A stretch of DNA of 64,000 nucleotides from Streptomyces klenkii (GTDB lineage: Bacteria; Actinomycetota; Actinomycetes; Streptomycetales; Streptomycetaceae). The notes beneath the pieces are model-generated. The model was given only the letters and a program-made list of their open reading frames with translations. It did not search any database and had not been told where the DNA came from. Location of the stretch: assembly GCF_003626645.1 (NCBI RefSeq), contig NZ_RBAM01000010.1, positions 62,001-126,000 of the forward strand, read 5' to 3'. Shown here piece after piece: positions 22,824 through 32,009 of the stretch. A program made the position numbers and the translations under genes. Positions within the stretch are counted from its first letter, which is position 1. Each line of letters opens with the position of its first letter.

Positions 22824-25341
22824 CCACCTCCCAGACGACCTCGGCCGGCCACCGGCCGCCGTTCCCGTCGACCGGCGCCTGGGACGCGTCCGGGAGCACT
22901 TCCTGGAAGAGCAGTCGCGTGGCGTCGCGCCGGGTCATCCGCTCGATCTGCAGGACTCCGAGCGGTGAGGCGAGATCGATCGGCATGGGCTTGCGGTGTT
23001 TGTTCGCCCCGGGGCCGTTGACGGCGCGGACGAACGACCAGGCGGGTATGGCGCACCGGCGTCGCCATGTGTCGATGCGTTCCGCGTAGCCCAGCAGGCT
23101 CTCGCCCGTGGCGCGCCGGGGGACCTCTTCCGACTCGGTGATGACGGTGCGCCGCATCAGTACGACGTCGCCGAGCTCGACGCGTGGCACGATCCGGCAC
23201 CCCTCCTCCGTCAGCCGTCCTTCGGGCGCGATGACGGGCTGGACTCGGTGCTCGGGCGGTGGCCCGAACATGCGCAGCAGCAGTCGCAGCACCGGCGGGT
23301 AGTGGAAGTCGGCCATGCGGCCCCGGGGCACGAGGCGCAGGCGCCGGTCCCCGTGCCGCAGCATGAGCCTGCCGTCCCCCGCGACGACGTGGCAGTCCCG
23401 CGCGTCGAGCCGCTCCCCGGCGGTGAACGGTCCCGGGGACGCCCCTCCCTGAGAGAGCACCAGCTCCGGAACCGCTCCCCGGGCCCGGAGGTTGACGTTG
23501 CTGTCCGCGACCGAAGCGAGCTCCACGTCGTGGAAGCCGGGCAGCGGGGCCGGGCGGCCGTCCGGCCAGGAGCGGAGTTCCTCGCCGTCCGCGCCCAGCC
23601 GGCCGAGCATGCGACGTACGTGTGCGTCGGCCCGTCCGCAGCCGTCCTCGACCGAGTTGACGACGAATACCGGCCGTCCGGCCAGGCGCACCGGATGGCC
23701 GTAGAAGGCCAGGCGGGTGGTGAGGCTGTCCGGGCGGGCAGGGGCCGGCGGCACGGGATCGACCCGGATGACGCCGTCGTCGGAGGGCGTCGACGACAGG
23801 ATCCGGCGCAGCGCACGCAGCCCCGGATCTTCCGCCGGCGGCAGCCGGAACTCTCCGCTCCACAGTTCGTCGATGCCGGGGACGCCGGCGCCGGCGGCGC
23901 GGACGAGTTCGTGCAGGGCGACGGTCAGGGGGACGGGACGGTGCGCGCCGAACGCGCCGGCGAGGTGGGCCTCCGCGCGGGCGCGTGCGGCGGCCCACGG
24001 ATCGGCGTGACCGATCCACCCGGCCACGGCCCGCAGCGAGGAGCGCGGTCCCTGCCACTGCTCCTCGTTCAGTGTGAGCCGCCCGGACCGCAGCACGGTG
24101 TCCGCGTAGACCGGCGCGCCGTGGGCCAGGACACCGGGGGGCCAGGAGAGCGGCTCGCTCAAGGAGCGCAGGGTGCCGGTCAGCTCCGGCAGGGTGCTCG
24201 CCACGCTCTCCGGCCGGGTCGTGGCGTCGGCGGCGTCCGCCACTCCGGTCAGGATGGTGGCCGCGGGCCCGGGCACATCGGTGCGCCGCGCGGCGGCGCG
24301 CAGCGGGTCGGGATGCTGGAGGGATGTCTCGTCGGCGCCGACCAGCAGCCCGGCGTCGACGAGCCGGGTCAGCACGTTCGGCGCCTTCTCCCTGCCGAGT
24401 CCCGTGATGCCGGCCAGAGCCCGCGCGGCATCGTGCCTGCTGCGGCCCTCGTCCGGCCAGGCGGTCAGCAGGTGCCGGAGTGCGGGATCGAGCCGGACAC
24501 GGCGGACCGCGTCGCAGTCGGGGGTGACCGCGTACAGCGCCCCGTCCGCGTCGACGGTGCTGGGGTTGACGACCAGGCGCTCGCCGGGTGCGAGCTGACG
24601 CAGCAGCGTCAGGCAGATGAAGGCGTTGAGCTCCGCGTGGTGGGCGCGCGGCCGGGGGTCCCCGGCCCACCCGTCGGAGCCGCTGTGGAAGTTGCCGTGG
24701 GCCCAGGCGCTCAGTGTCCCGCGCGGTGTGCTCTTCAGCGAGGCGCGCGCAACGAATGCGTAGGCGCTGAGCGCGGTGTCAGTCCCGGGCGGGGTACCCC
24801 GGTCGAGGCCGGTCACGGCCTGCTTCAGGGCCCCGGCGAGCGGGGAGCCCGACCGGATCAGCTCTGCGGTGACCGGAACGAGACCGGCGGTGCGGACGGC
24901 GGCGGCGCCGGTGCGCCCGAGTTCGTCCTCCCACACGTCCTCGGCCCGCTCCCGGGCTCGTTCGGCACTCTCTACGAGTCGCCCCCAGTGGCGCACGGCC
25001 TCCTCGGCCTCGGGCGACAGCAGGGACACCAGCTTCTCCGCGAGCCGGCGGGCCCGGAGGGCACGCCCGGTGTGGATGGAGCGGCGCAGTTCCAAGAGGG
25101 CGCCCCGGTCGCGGCCGGGCGGCAGGGTGCCGACCACGGCGTGCAGCACTTCGGAGCAGCGTTCGGCCTGGACGCGGGCCGCTTCCCGCGCGGCGCGGCA
25201 CTGTTCCAGCGCGTCGGCCGCCGGAGGCGACCGCAGCGCGTCCACGGTGTCGGCGGGGAACGCGGGCACTCTGACCACGAAGGCCGTGGACCTCGGCTCG
25301 TTCACCGTCCCCGGCTCGTTCACCGTCATCGACTCGTTCAC
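22816..25341 (-). CDS. LanB-type dehydratase N-terminal (glutamylation) protein, TbtB-like
   Basis: About 841 residues, corresponding to the large N-terminal domain of lantibiotic dehydratases. It would transfer glutamate from Glu-tRNA to core Ser/Thr hydroxyls before elimination. Recognisable pieces are SLKSTPRGTLSAWAHG, HAELNAFICLTLLRQL, LSWPPGVLAHGAPVYADTVL and the C-terminal block MPIDLASPLGVLQIERM, without the elimination domain, which is encoded separately. GTG 25341 overlaps the dehydrogenase stop (GTGA). A repeat at the 5' end supplies further in-frame GTGs (25323, 25305) and an ATG (25329), so the exact start is uncertain. Confidence 0.88.
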   Translation of the reverse strand: MNESMTVNEPGTVNEPRSTAFVVRVPAFPADTVDALRSPPAADALEQCRAAREAARVQAERCSEVLHAVVGTLPPGRDRGALLELRRSIHTGRALRARRLAEKLVSLLSPEAEEAVRHWGRLVESAERARERAEDVWEDELGRTGAAAVRTAGLVPVTAELIRSGSPLAGALKQAVTGLDRGTPPGTDTALSAYAFVARASLKSTPRGTLSAWAHGNFHSGSDGWAGDPRPRAHHAELNAFICLTLLRQLAPGERLVVNPSTVDADGALYAVTPDCDAVRRVRLDPALRHLLTAWPDEGRSRHDAARALAGITGLGREKAPNVLTRLVDAGLLVGADETSLQHPDPLRAAARRTDVPGPAATILTGVADAADATTRPESVASTLPELTGTLRSLSEPLSWPPGVLAHGAPVYADTVLRSGRLTLNEEQWQGPRSSLRAVAGWIGHADPWAAARARAEAHLAGAFGAHRPVPLTVALHELVRAAGAGVPGIDELWSGEFRLPPAEDPGLRALRRILSSTPSDDGVIRVDPVPPAPARPDSLTTRLAFYGHPVRLAGRPVFVVNSVEDGCGRADAHVRRMLGRLGADGEELRSWPDGRPAPLPGFHDVELASVADSNVNLRARGAVPELVLSQGGASPGPFTAGERLDARDCHVVAGDGRLMLRHGDRRLRLVPRGRMADFHYPPVLRLLLRMFGPPPEHRVQPVIAPEGRLTEEGCRIVPRVELGDVVLMRRTVITESEEVPRRATGESLLGYAERIDTWRRRCAIPAWSFVRAVNGPGANKHRKPMPIDLASPLGVLQIERMTRRDATRLLFQEVLPDASQAPVDGNGGRWPAEVVWEVDV
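25288..25341 (-). repeat. Three in-frame 18-bp repeats at the 5' end of the LanB gene
   Basis: Read on the minus strand the units are GTGAACGAGTCGATGACG, GTGAACGAGCCGGGGACG and GTGAACGAGCCGAGGTCC. Each begins with a GTG codon in the gene's frame, giving VNE-x-x-T repeats and three alternative starts. The period equals that of the repeat near 19.3 kb though the sequence differs. Confidence 0.85.
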
Positions 25342-26966
25342 AGTCCTCCGTCCAGGACGAAGCGGTACCGCGCCGAGGGCCGCCGACGGCTCACGAGCAC
25401 GGCGAAGGGGGCGATCCATCGGCCGGGGCCGCACGCTTCGCGCAGCGGGCCGGTGAGGAAGCCGTTGTGGATCCGGGCGATCAGTCCCTCCGCGCTCGCC
25501 GCCATCAGCAGGCGCTGGGCGGCTTCCCCGCTCCGCAGGTGCAGGTCGGCGTAGGCGCGCGCGGCGTCGTGGCGCAGCCACCGGTCGAGGTCGACGGTGA
25601 TGAACACCGTGGCGGGGGCCTGGTGCCCGTTGGTGGAGGCGACCATCTGGCAGCCGCGGAGGAACGGGGTGACGGCCGTGCCCGGGAGCAGACGCCGGGC
25701 GGGCGCCGGCGCGGTCCCGTCGTAGCGGAACAGGCCGTGGTCCGCCCCCGGTACGTTCCTCCGCGCGACGAGCAACGCCACAGGTGGCAGGCCGTGCCAC
25801 AAGACGGGGAACGCGGTGGTGAGGGCCGCCGAGCACAGCCGTTCCAGGGCGTCGGCGGCGATCGGCAGCGGCGAGGGGATGAACCCCGGATCGCCGGAGT
25901 CGCGGGCCGTGCCCACCCGCCGCCAGGGCAGCCGCACCGGTACGGGGCCCGCTGCCGCAGGGGGATGTCCTGCCGGTGGTCCGTCCGCCGTGTCCGGGCT
26001 ACGAGCACCCGCCGTGTCCGGCGGCCCCGCCGGTGGTCCGCCCACCGATGCGTCCGGCGTTCCGGAGGCAGCACCGGACGACACTGCACGGGGTCGCGTA
26101 CGGGCGAACTCGCGGTGGGCCGCCGCCGACAGGGCACCCAGGTCCTCGACCGGCTCGCAGGGCCGCCGCACCCGTGGCCCCTGGACGTCCGGGCCGGGGA
26201 AAGTCACGCCGGTCACCGAGCCGGACAGCCGGACCATGGCCATGGAGCACTCGCACCGGCCGTCCAGGGACAGCAGCCGGTCCATCTCGTCCGGACACCA
26301 GGGGACGGCATCCGCCCGTAGCCCCAGGGTGCGTGCGGCCAGGAGCAGACTGCCCAGCAGCAGCCCCGCCTCCTGGCAGACCAGCCGGTAGGCGTAGTCG
26401 CCGTAGTGTGCACCCGTCGTCCCCGGAGCGGCGGTCACCACGCAGTCGACCGACGTCCACCGGCGGTGGCGGAACGGGACCCGGCCGCGCAGCTGATGGT
26501 GCTCGGGGTGGTAGTGGGCAACGTCCGGCTCCGCTCCGCCCGGCCCCCGGCCGACGACTCGGACGGAGCAGGGGAAGACACAGCGCGCGGAGGGTGCGAT
26601 GCGGTGCCGCGGCCACGACGACTGCGGCCCGAATTCGACGCACGTGACGCCGGCGCCGAGCGCCAGGAGTCCGGACAGGGCCCGCAGGTCCAGCGGCGCA
26701 CCGGACTCCCGCCGGCTCCCGCCCGGCCCGGAGGGCGCGGGCGGCGCTGCGGGGGAAGCCGCCGACCAGTCCACCAAGGGGTCGGCTGCCGAACCCGGCA
26801 GCGGCCGGATCCACTCGTACGCGTACCCGCCGGTGGCCCGGACCCACGGCGGTGGTTCGGCCGGCAATCCGCGGGGGACCACCGAGGGCATGCGGTCGAA
26901 GGTCAGCTCCGCGTACTGTTCGGCGGCGCCGCCCGGAGGCGCGCCGGTGAGGGGGCGGGTGCTCAC
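25338..26966 (-). CDS. SagB-type azoline dehydrogenase (thiazole/oxazole formation)
   Basis: A 542-residue FMN dehydrogenase with two nitroreductase-like halves, as in TbtE/NosF-type enzymes. It oxidises azolines made by the YcaO cyclodehydratase to azoles. Typical segments are GAHYGDYAYRLVCQEAGLLLG (the AYR..L.EAG helix) in the first half and RYDGTAPAPARRLLPG, then the conserved C-terminal helix region, in the second. A Gly/Pro-rich linker of about 60 residues joins them. GTG 26966 overlaps the YcaO stop (GTGA). Confidence 0.82.
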   Translation of the reverse strand: MSTRPLTGAPPGGAAEQYAELTFDRMPSVVPRGLPAEPPPWVRATGGYAYEWIRPLPGSAADPLVDWSAASPAAPPAPSGPGGSRRESGAPLDLRALSGLLALGAGVTCVEFGPQSSWPRHRIAPSARCVFPCSVRVVGRGPGGAEPDVAHYHPEHHQLRGRVPFRHRRWTSVDCVVTAAPGTTGAHYGDYAYRLVCQEAGLLLGSLLLAARTLGLRADAVPWCPDEMDRLLSLDGRCECSMAMVRLSGSVTGVTFPGPDVQGPRVRRPCEPVEDLGALSAAAHREFARTRPRAVSSGAASGTPDASVGGPPAGPPDTAGARSPDTADGPPAGHPPAAAGPVPVRLPWRRVGTARDSGDPGFIPSPLPIAADALERLCSAALTTAFPVLWHGLPPVALLVARRNVPGADHGLFRYDGTAPAPARRLLPGTAVTPFLRGCQMVASTNGHQAPATVFITVDLDRWLRHDAARAYADLHLRSGEAAQRLLMAASAEGLIARIHNGFLTGPLREACGPGRWIAPFAVLVSRRRPSARYRFVLDGGL

Positions 26967-28813
26967 GGGAACGGATGCGGGTGCGGGTTGAGGTCGGCCC
27001 GGGTCAGTGGCGCGGCGGCCTGACCGAGGGCCACGGGGGTGTGCAGCAACCGTTCGAGTCCGTTCAGGCGGCGCGCCCAGTGCCCGAAGGTCATCGGGAC
27101 GGCGCCGGGCACCAGCACCTTGGCGCAGCGGAAGCCCCCGAGCCGGTGGTCGGGCGTGGTCTGGTCGACCACCAGGACGTCGAGCCCGGCATGTGCGATG
27201 CGCTGCACGGCGTCGCTGAGGTCCTGCCGCAGGTCGAGGTGGCGGTCGGGGGGCAGGTGCCGTTGCCCGGCCTCGGCCAGGGACATCCGCTCCCGGGGCC
27301 GCAGCAGGAACTCCAGGCGCTCGAAGGCCTCCGGCGCGCAGTACAGGAGCCGGTGGTCCTCCATGTGCCGGACCTGGCCGGGGTCCTCCAGCATGGCGGT
27401 GACGCGGTGCCGCTGGGACCGGTAGGCCGGGGGGAACTCCGCGGTGAACGGTGCCAGTTCGAGCAGGGCCGAGCGGAATGCCCGGCGCAGGTCGAGATGG
27501 GCTCCGCCCGCGCACAGCGCCCGCGGCTGCCCGGCCCGCCCGGCCTCGTCCACGGCGAGAACCCAGACGGCGGGGATGCCGAGGTCGTTGGTGATGTCGT
27601 ACAGCCGGACGCGATAGCCGCTGAGCCACTCGATGCGCTCGGCCATCAGCGCGAGCTCCGTGTCCCGGCGCGGGTCGAGCGTCACCTCGACGGGGCTGAG
27701 GCGGCTGTACCAGGTCAGCAGGAAGGCGTCCCGCTCGGCGATCTCGAAGATCCCGTGCAGGGCGGCCTCCGCCGGACTCGCGCCGAGGGCGCACCCGTTG
27801 GAGATCTCGTAGGCGAGGACCGGCCGGCCCGTCGGCCGGTACAGCGGTTCGTAGTAGGCGAGGCATTCGGGTATCAGGACGGAACGTTCCCGGACGAGGG
27901 ACCGGCCCCAGACCCAGGACAGTTCGAGGTCCTCGGTGAACTCCTGGAACGGGAAGCCCTCGATCAGGTATTGCTCCGGGTCGTGCAGACCGAATCGCCG
28001 GGGGTCCACGGCGTCCGCCCGCAGGCTCGCCCAGCTGCTGTGCGTCACCGTCCGCCGCCCGCCGGGCTGGACGCCGCCCGCGCGTTCGAGCCCCTCGGCG
28101 AGCGCGGTCACCTCGGCCGCCAGATAACTGGTCTGGCGCCCGAAGCCGATCTCCTGGGACGCGGCCGCCTGGATCCCCGTCGGGGCGGTCGCCGTCGGGA
28201 ACAGCCCGTGCGCGCTGCGGCGCAGCCGGCGGACGAGTCCGGCGTCCTCGTCGACGTACAGCTTGCGCAACCGCTCCGCGTCCTGCACCAGGTCGGCGGA
28301 ACGGTAGTGGCCGGGAGCGCGCTTGGGAATCGGTACGTCGAACTCTGCTTCCGCCGGGGGCGCGTCGTCCGGTGCGTCCGAGCACACCGGGCACAACGGG
28401 ACCGGCAGGAAGCGGCCCGGTGTCACACTGAAGTCCTTGAGCCTGAGCGTCAGGAAGGCACGGTGCGGGCGCTGCTCCTTCGCGTCACGGGTCATGCACT
28501 GCCGCACGAGATCATCGGTCATCGACGTCAGCAGGGCGTGGCGGTCGGCGAAGGTGACGGAGCCTTCGCCCGCCCGCTCCCGGATCCTGGGGAACGCTTC
28601 CGGACGGCACGCCGCGCACCGGGTGACGAAACAGCGCAGGCACCCCGGCACGCCGGTGCCCATGGCGGGGCCCACGACGATCCGGCCCGGCTCCCACCAG
28701 GAGCACACCACCGTGCGGCCCGCGGCCACCTCCGCTTCGGCCTGCCGGATCTCCTCCTCTCCCGGCGGCCCCGGGAGGAGGTGCACCACCGGCATGAGCA
28801 GCGGTTCGGTCAT
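26963..28813 (-). CDS. YcaO-type azoline-forming cyclodehydratase
   Basis: A 616-residue ATP-dependent cyclodehydratase that converts core Cys (or Ser/Thr) to azolines with the partner F protein. An N-terminal Cys-rich zone (PGCLRCFVTRCAAC then PLCPVC) resembles the zinc-binding scaffold of TOMM cyclodehydratases. The YcaO core has SNGCALGASPAEAALHGIFEIAERDAF with the nucleotide-binding ExxER. The protein ends in PHPHPFP, matching the PxPxP tail needed for catalysis in azole-forming YcaO proteins. Its start overlaps the F-protein stop (TGATG). Confidence 0.92.
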   Translation of the reverse strand: MTEPLLMPVVHLLPGPPGEEEIRQAEAEVAAGRTVVCSWWEPGRIVVGPAMGTGVPGCLRCFVTRCAACRPEAFPRIRERAGEGSVTFADRHALLTSMTDDLVRQCMTRDAKEQRPHRAFLTLRLKDFSVTPGRFLPVPLCPVCSDAPDDAPPAEAEFDVPIPKRAPGHYRSADLVQDAERLRKLYVDEDAGLVRRLRRSAHGLFPTATAPTGIQAAASQEIGFGRQTSYLAAEVTALAEGLERAGGVQPGGRRTVTHSSWASLRADAVDPRRFGLHDPEQYLIEGFPFQEFTEDLELSWVWGRSLVRERSVLIPECLAYYEPLYRPTGRPVLAYEISNGCALGASPAEAALHGIFEIAERDAFLLTWYSRLSPVEVTLDPRRDTELALMAERIEWLSGYRVRLYDITNDLGIPAVWVLAVDEAGRAGQPRALCAGGAHLDLRRAFRSALLELAPFTAEFPPAYRSQRHRVTAMLEDPGQVRHMEDHRLLYCAPEAFERLEFLLRPRERMSLAEAGQRHLPPDRHLDLRQDLSDAVQRIAHAGLDVLVVDQTTPDHRLGGFRCAKVLVPGAVPMTFGHWARRLNGLERLLHTPVALGQAAAPLTRADLNPHPHPFP

Positions 28814-30864
28814 CACGACGTCACCGCCCGGTCGGCGGCCGGGACGACGGCGACCGCGGCACAGTGGACGCGGCCGACCCGTCGCAGCACCGGGTGCACT
28901 TCCAGAGGTACGGCCACGAGCCGGGTCGCCGTCGGCAGTGAGGCCTCCAGCCAGCGGGCGGCGCGGGCGGCAGCCGTCGCCCCCTCCGTACGGGCGTGCA
29001 GCGGCGCACCGCCGGCCTCCTGCCGGAGGGCGCGGGAACGCAGTGGTTCGTCGAAGACCCTCTCGTGCAGGGCCCGGACCGCGTCGTACAGTGCGTCGGT
29101 GCCCGCGGCGGGTGCGGACGTCGCGCTTCCGACCCCGGTGAGGCCGGCACCGCAGTCGGCCCGCACGATCGCGAAGCCCTCGGCGTCGTAGAGCGTACGG
29201 AGCACGGGCCGGTGTCCGGCAGCGGCCAGGATGCTCAACAGCCGCGGCACGTCCGGGCCGACCGGTACGCACTCCGTACCCTCGTCCCGCGGTCCGGTGC
29301 GCAGGAGACGCGCGGCGACCCGGCCGAGCGCGCACGCCACTGCGTCGTCCCAGTCCGCCGCCGAGGCGGTGTCCACCGGCGCGCCGTCGTCCCGCCAGGC
29401 CCTGACATCGTGCGACGAGAGCCGCACCGGCGCTGCGGTGACCAGGTCGAAGGCTTCGGCGGCCGGGGGAACGGCGGGCTCCCCACCCGCGGGATCGAGG
29501 ACGGCCCGGAGGCCGGCGGACTCCGCGGCCGCGAGGACCGCTGTGACCCGGGCGGACAGCAGGTCGAGGCCGTCCCCCTCGGCGGCGACGGCCCGGCCGG
29601 GCCCGGCGAGCGGGGCCACTTCCGCCCGGCACCGGTGCAGCGGAATCTGCGTCAGGTCCCCCTCGTCCACATCCCGGATCAGCCCGTCCCTGCTGTCCAC
29701 CAGCCGGCTGAAAGCCTGCGACAGCACGGTGCTCTCGGATTCCGGTGGCGGTGCGGCCGAGGCCCAGCCCGCGGCCGGCGGCGCCGCGGCCTCGGCGCCG
29801 GCGGGGAGCAGGTCCAGCGCGTGCAGGCTCACCTCTTCGGTGATGAGGGTCGCCAGGTCCACCCGGACCACGCGCTCACGGAAGTCCTCGGCCGGCACCC
29901 CGGTGATCACCTTGAACGCGGCGAAGGCCGGCTGGGCGGCGACGATCCGGGCCGTCGACTCGGTGAGGAACACGCTGCGCGGCCCGGTGCCGTCCACTCC
30001 CGTCCTCGCCCACAGGCCGGGGCCGCGCACCGCGTCGTCCGGTCCGCACAGAGGGCCCAGCCATACCTGGTCACCCTGGACCGCGCCGTGCAGCACCGTG
30101 ACGCCGGCCCGGGCGCAGGACTCGTCGATCGCCCGCGCCAGGCCCGGGCCGAAGTCGTCGGCGAAGTGCAGGACGAAGTCGTTCGCCCCGATCAGGTGCA
30201 TCAGCCCATCGGCCGGGAAGTCCTCTTCGCCGGGGCCGGGCAGCGGCACTGACAGCGGAACCGTTCGTACGCCCATGCCGGCGTCCCGCTCCCGCGCCGC
30301 CGCCAGCACCGGCTTCAGGGCCGACTCGACGCCGGCGACCGCCGGAGCACCGCCCGTCACGGCGGCAGTCGTACGACGGTTGCCCAGCTGCACCAATGCG
30401 CGCAGCAATCCGTCGAAGACCATGCCCGATCCCACGCACAGCACCCGGGTGTCCCGGAAGGCCTCGTAGCGGGCCGCGGGCGAGCCACGGAAGTACTCGA
30501 TGAAGGAAAGCTCTCCGGCGTAGTCCGTCAGTTCCCGGCCGGTCAGGCCGTGCGGCCGGTCGACGGCGGCGTCGCGTACGAAACCGGCCTCGGCCAGCCG
30601 CCTCAGCAGTGCGCGGACCTGCGCGGCCACGGCGGGGGGCAGGCCGGACAGCAAGCGGCCCACCTCCGTCGTCCCGTCCAGATGGGGCGCGATCCTGCTG
30701 ACCAGCTCGTAGGAGGACTTGCCCCGGATCGTCAGCGACGAGGCGTTGCACAGCAGGAACGCGCCGTCGTCGTGGGGCACCCACAGGGCGTCACTGCGCA
30801 GCTTGGGCCGCGAGCCGTCCTCCGGGAGCGGGTGGGCGTGCTCCGAAATCACCGGACTCTGCAT
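28813..30864 (-). CDS. Ocin-ThiF-like F protein (leader-binding cyclodehydratase partner)
   Basis: A 683-residue partner of the YcaO protein. The N-terminal ~110 residues look like an RRE winged helix that binds the leader (SDALWVPHDDGAFLLCNASSLTIRGKSSYELV). A ThiF/E1-like Rossmann region follows (RVLCVGSGMVFDGLLRALVQLG). It presents the precursor to the cyclodehydratase. ATG 30864 has an ideal GGAAGGGAAGC site; the frame stays open upstream across the precursor core, but that extension has no start support. It is the first enzyme gene after the precursor and its hairpin. Confidence 0.88.
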   Translation of the reverse strand: MQSPVISEHAHPLPEDGSRPKLRSDALWVPHDDGAFLLCNASSLTIRGKSSYELVSRIAPHLDGTTEVGRLLSGLPPAVAAQVRALLRRLAEAGFVRDAAVDRPHGLTGRELTDYAGELSFIEYFRGSPAARYEAFRDTRVLCVGSGMVFDGLLRALVQLGNRRTTAAVTGGAPAVAGVESALKPVLAAARERDAGMGVRTVPLSVPLPGPGEEDFPADGLMHLIGANDFVLHFADDFGPGLARAIDESCARAGVTVLHGAVQGDQVWLGPLCGPDDAVRGPGLWARTGVDGTGPRSVFLTESTARIVAAQPAFAAFKVITGVPAEDFRERVVRVDLATLITEEVSLHALDLLPAGAEAAAPPAAGWASAAPPPESESTVLSQAFSRLVDSRDGLIRDVDEGDLTQIPLHRCRAEVAPLAGPGRAVAAEGDGLDLLSARVTAVLAAAESAGLRAVLDPAGGEPAVPPAAEAFDLVTAAPVRLSSHDVRAWRDDGAPVDTASAADWDDAVACALGRVAARLLRTGPRDEGTECVPVGPDVPRLLSILAAAGHRPVLRTLYDAEGFAIVRADCGAGLTGVGSATSAPAAGTDALYDAVRALHERVFDEPLRSRALRQEAGGAPLHARTEGATAAARAARWLEASLPTATRLVAVPLEVHPVLRRVGRVHCAAVAVVPAADRAVTS

Positions 30865-30890
30865 GCTTCCCTTCCAGGCTTCGGGTGTCG

Positions 30891-30922
30891 AAAACGGCCG
30901 GCCCGCCGAAGCGGACCGGCCG
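30891..30922 (-). terminator. Attenuator-like hairpin between precursor gene and biosynthetic operon
   Basis: On the minus strand CGGCCGGTCCGC pairs with GCGGGCCGGCCG (12 bp, one G-U) around a TTCG tetraloop and is followed by TTTTC. It lies 10 bases after the precursor stop and 26 bases before the F-protein start. Such a partial terminator would yield much more precursor mRNA than enzyme mRNA, a common RiPP arrangement, and may also protect the precursor mRNA 3' end. Confidence 0.75.
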
Positions 30923-30932
30923 CGCGATGCGA

Positions 30933-31103
30933 TCAGGTCGAGCAGCTGCACGAGGACGTCGAGCAACAGCAGGACGCCCCCACCTCGGTCAGACCGTGAC
31001 CCATGCGCAGCGACTCCAGGCCTCCCTCGGAGTCCGCCGAGAACTCCAGGCTCTCGACGTCGAGGTCGCTCAGGTCCAGACCCTCGATCCCGTTCTTCTC
31101 CAT
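30933..31103 (-). CDS. Thiopeptide precursor peptide (43-residue leader, 13-residue core)
   Basis: A 56-residue peptide with an acidic leader ending GHGLTEVGA, nearly the same as leaders of thiomuracin and GE2270 type. Cleavage after GA leaves the core SCCCSTSSCSCST. Ser1 and Ser10 are spaced for a 26-membered macrocycle with a central six-membered nitrogen ring, as in nosiheptide and micrococcin (C9-S10-C11). Cys2-4, 9 and 11 are likely thiazoles; Ser5, Thr6, Ser7, Ser8, Ser12 and Thr13 may become dehydro residues or oxazoles. Every core residue is modifiable. ATG 31103 follows GGGAGG by 6 bases. All cluster enzymes follow on the same strand. Confidence 0.95.
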   Translation of the reverse strand: MEKNGIEGLDLSDLDVESLEFSADSEGGLESLRMGHGLTEVGASCCCSTSSCSCST

Positions 31104-31274
31104 TCCGTGCCTCCCTTCCGCATTGTCGGATTCAGGACGGCTCGACTCTCGCCGACCCGCCCGGCCACGGGCATCCCACGGGAGGGATCAACTGCCCCTC
31201 GGTCAGGCTGGTCGGAGATAGCCCGAAGTGGACCAGAGGAGCAGTGAATTCGAGCCGTGCCGGGCCTGTGGAAG

Positions 31275-31301
31275 GACCACCCTTGTGTGGGTAGCGTGGT
31301 C
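31275..31301. promoter_or_regulatory. Inverted repeat in divergent region between precursor and LuxR genes
   Basis: The 270-base divergent gap (31104-31373) holds no other gene and must contain the promoters for the precursor operon and the regulator. GACCAC and GTGGTC form a 6-bp dyad with a 15-base spacer, about 70 bases upstream of the LuxR start. It is a possible regulator site; no confident -35/-10 pair can be named. Confidence 0.35.
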
Positions 31302-31373
31302 GGACGAGAGCTCCGGGATGCAGCACGGCACGGTGGAGGAGCACAGCTCGCAAGCGGGCCAACAGGGGGAAAA

Positions 31374-32009
31374 ATGAACATAGTTGTCCATGGTCTGTCT
31401 CCGGTCATCAGGCTCGGCGTCATCACGGCGCTGCTGGAAGCCTCGGATCTCTTCCTTTCCGAGCACTTCACCGACATCGGCGATCCGGAGGAAGTGCACG
31501 CCCTGATCCGGGAGGACGAGATCGACCTTGTGATCATCGACCCCACCCAGCCGACACTGAACGCGGGACTCGCCCTCTGCCGGGACATCAAGTGCCATAC
31601 TCCCGCCCCGCCCGTACTGGCCTTCTGCAAAGGCGTCTCACCCCGCAATGTCCTCCTCTCACATCTCTCGGGCATCGACAGCTTCGTCCACGCCAATGAG
31701 TCGCCGGCCCGCCTGGCCGCCGCCGTGCAATCGACCTTGTGCGGCTCGCGGGAATGGCTCATCGGCCCGCTTGAAAAGACGTCGACGCGATGGTCCGGAG
31801 CCACATCCCTGACGCCCCGCGAACAGCAAGTGCTCTGGCTGCTCTCCGAGCGATGTACGAACAGCCAAATAGCCCGCACGCTCTCCATCAGCGCCAACAC
31901 CGTCAAGAACCATGTCGCCGCCGTACTCAGAAAGCTGGCCGTCAAACAGCGTTCCGAGCTCTTCGCCGACATCAGCCTCCCCGAACAGCAGCGATATGTC
32001 CGCGGCTGA
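31374..32009 (+). CDS. LuxR-family (NarL-like) regulator of the thiopeptide cluster
   Basis: A 211-residue response-regulator-like protein. Residues 1-120 follow a receiver fold (MNIVVHGLSPVIRLGVITALL; DLVIIDP carries the likely phospho-Asp position) but acidic-pocket residues are poorly kept, so it may be an atypical, unphosphorylated receiver. Residues 145-200 are a LuxR helix-turn-helix (LTPREQQVLWLLSERCTNSQIARTLSISANTVKNH in outline). No sensor kinase gene is near. ATG 31374 follows AGGGGGA. Divergent from the precursor operon, it is the obvious candidate for its control. Confidence 0.88.
   Translation: MNIVVHGLSPVIRLGVITALLEASDLFLSEHFTDIGDPEEVHALIREDEIDLVIIDPTQPTLNAGLALCRDIKCHTPAPPVLAFCKGVSPRNVLLSHLSGIDSFVHANESPARLAAAVQSTLCGSREWLIGPLEKTSTRWSGATSLTPREQQVLWLLSERCTNSQIARTLSISANTVKNHVAAVLRKLAVKQRSELFADISLPEQQRYVRG

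Noticed and set aside
30864..30966. Upstream extension of the F-protein frame through the precursor core region
   Set aside because: The frame is open by chance; the precursor reads in another frame with a strong leader/core match, and ATG 30864 has the ribosome site.
17934..31103. Goadsporin-type linear azole peptide instead of a thiopeptide
   Set aside because: Two SpaB_C-type domains, the GHGLTEVGA leader end and the Ser1/Ser10 spacing fit a cyclised thiopeptide better; goadsporin has a single eliminase and a different leader.
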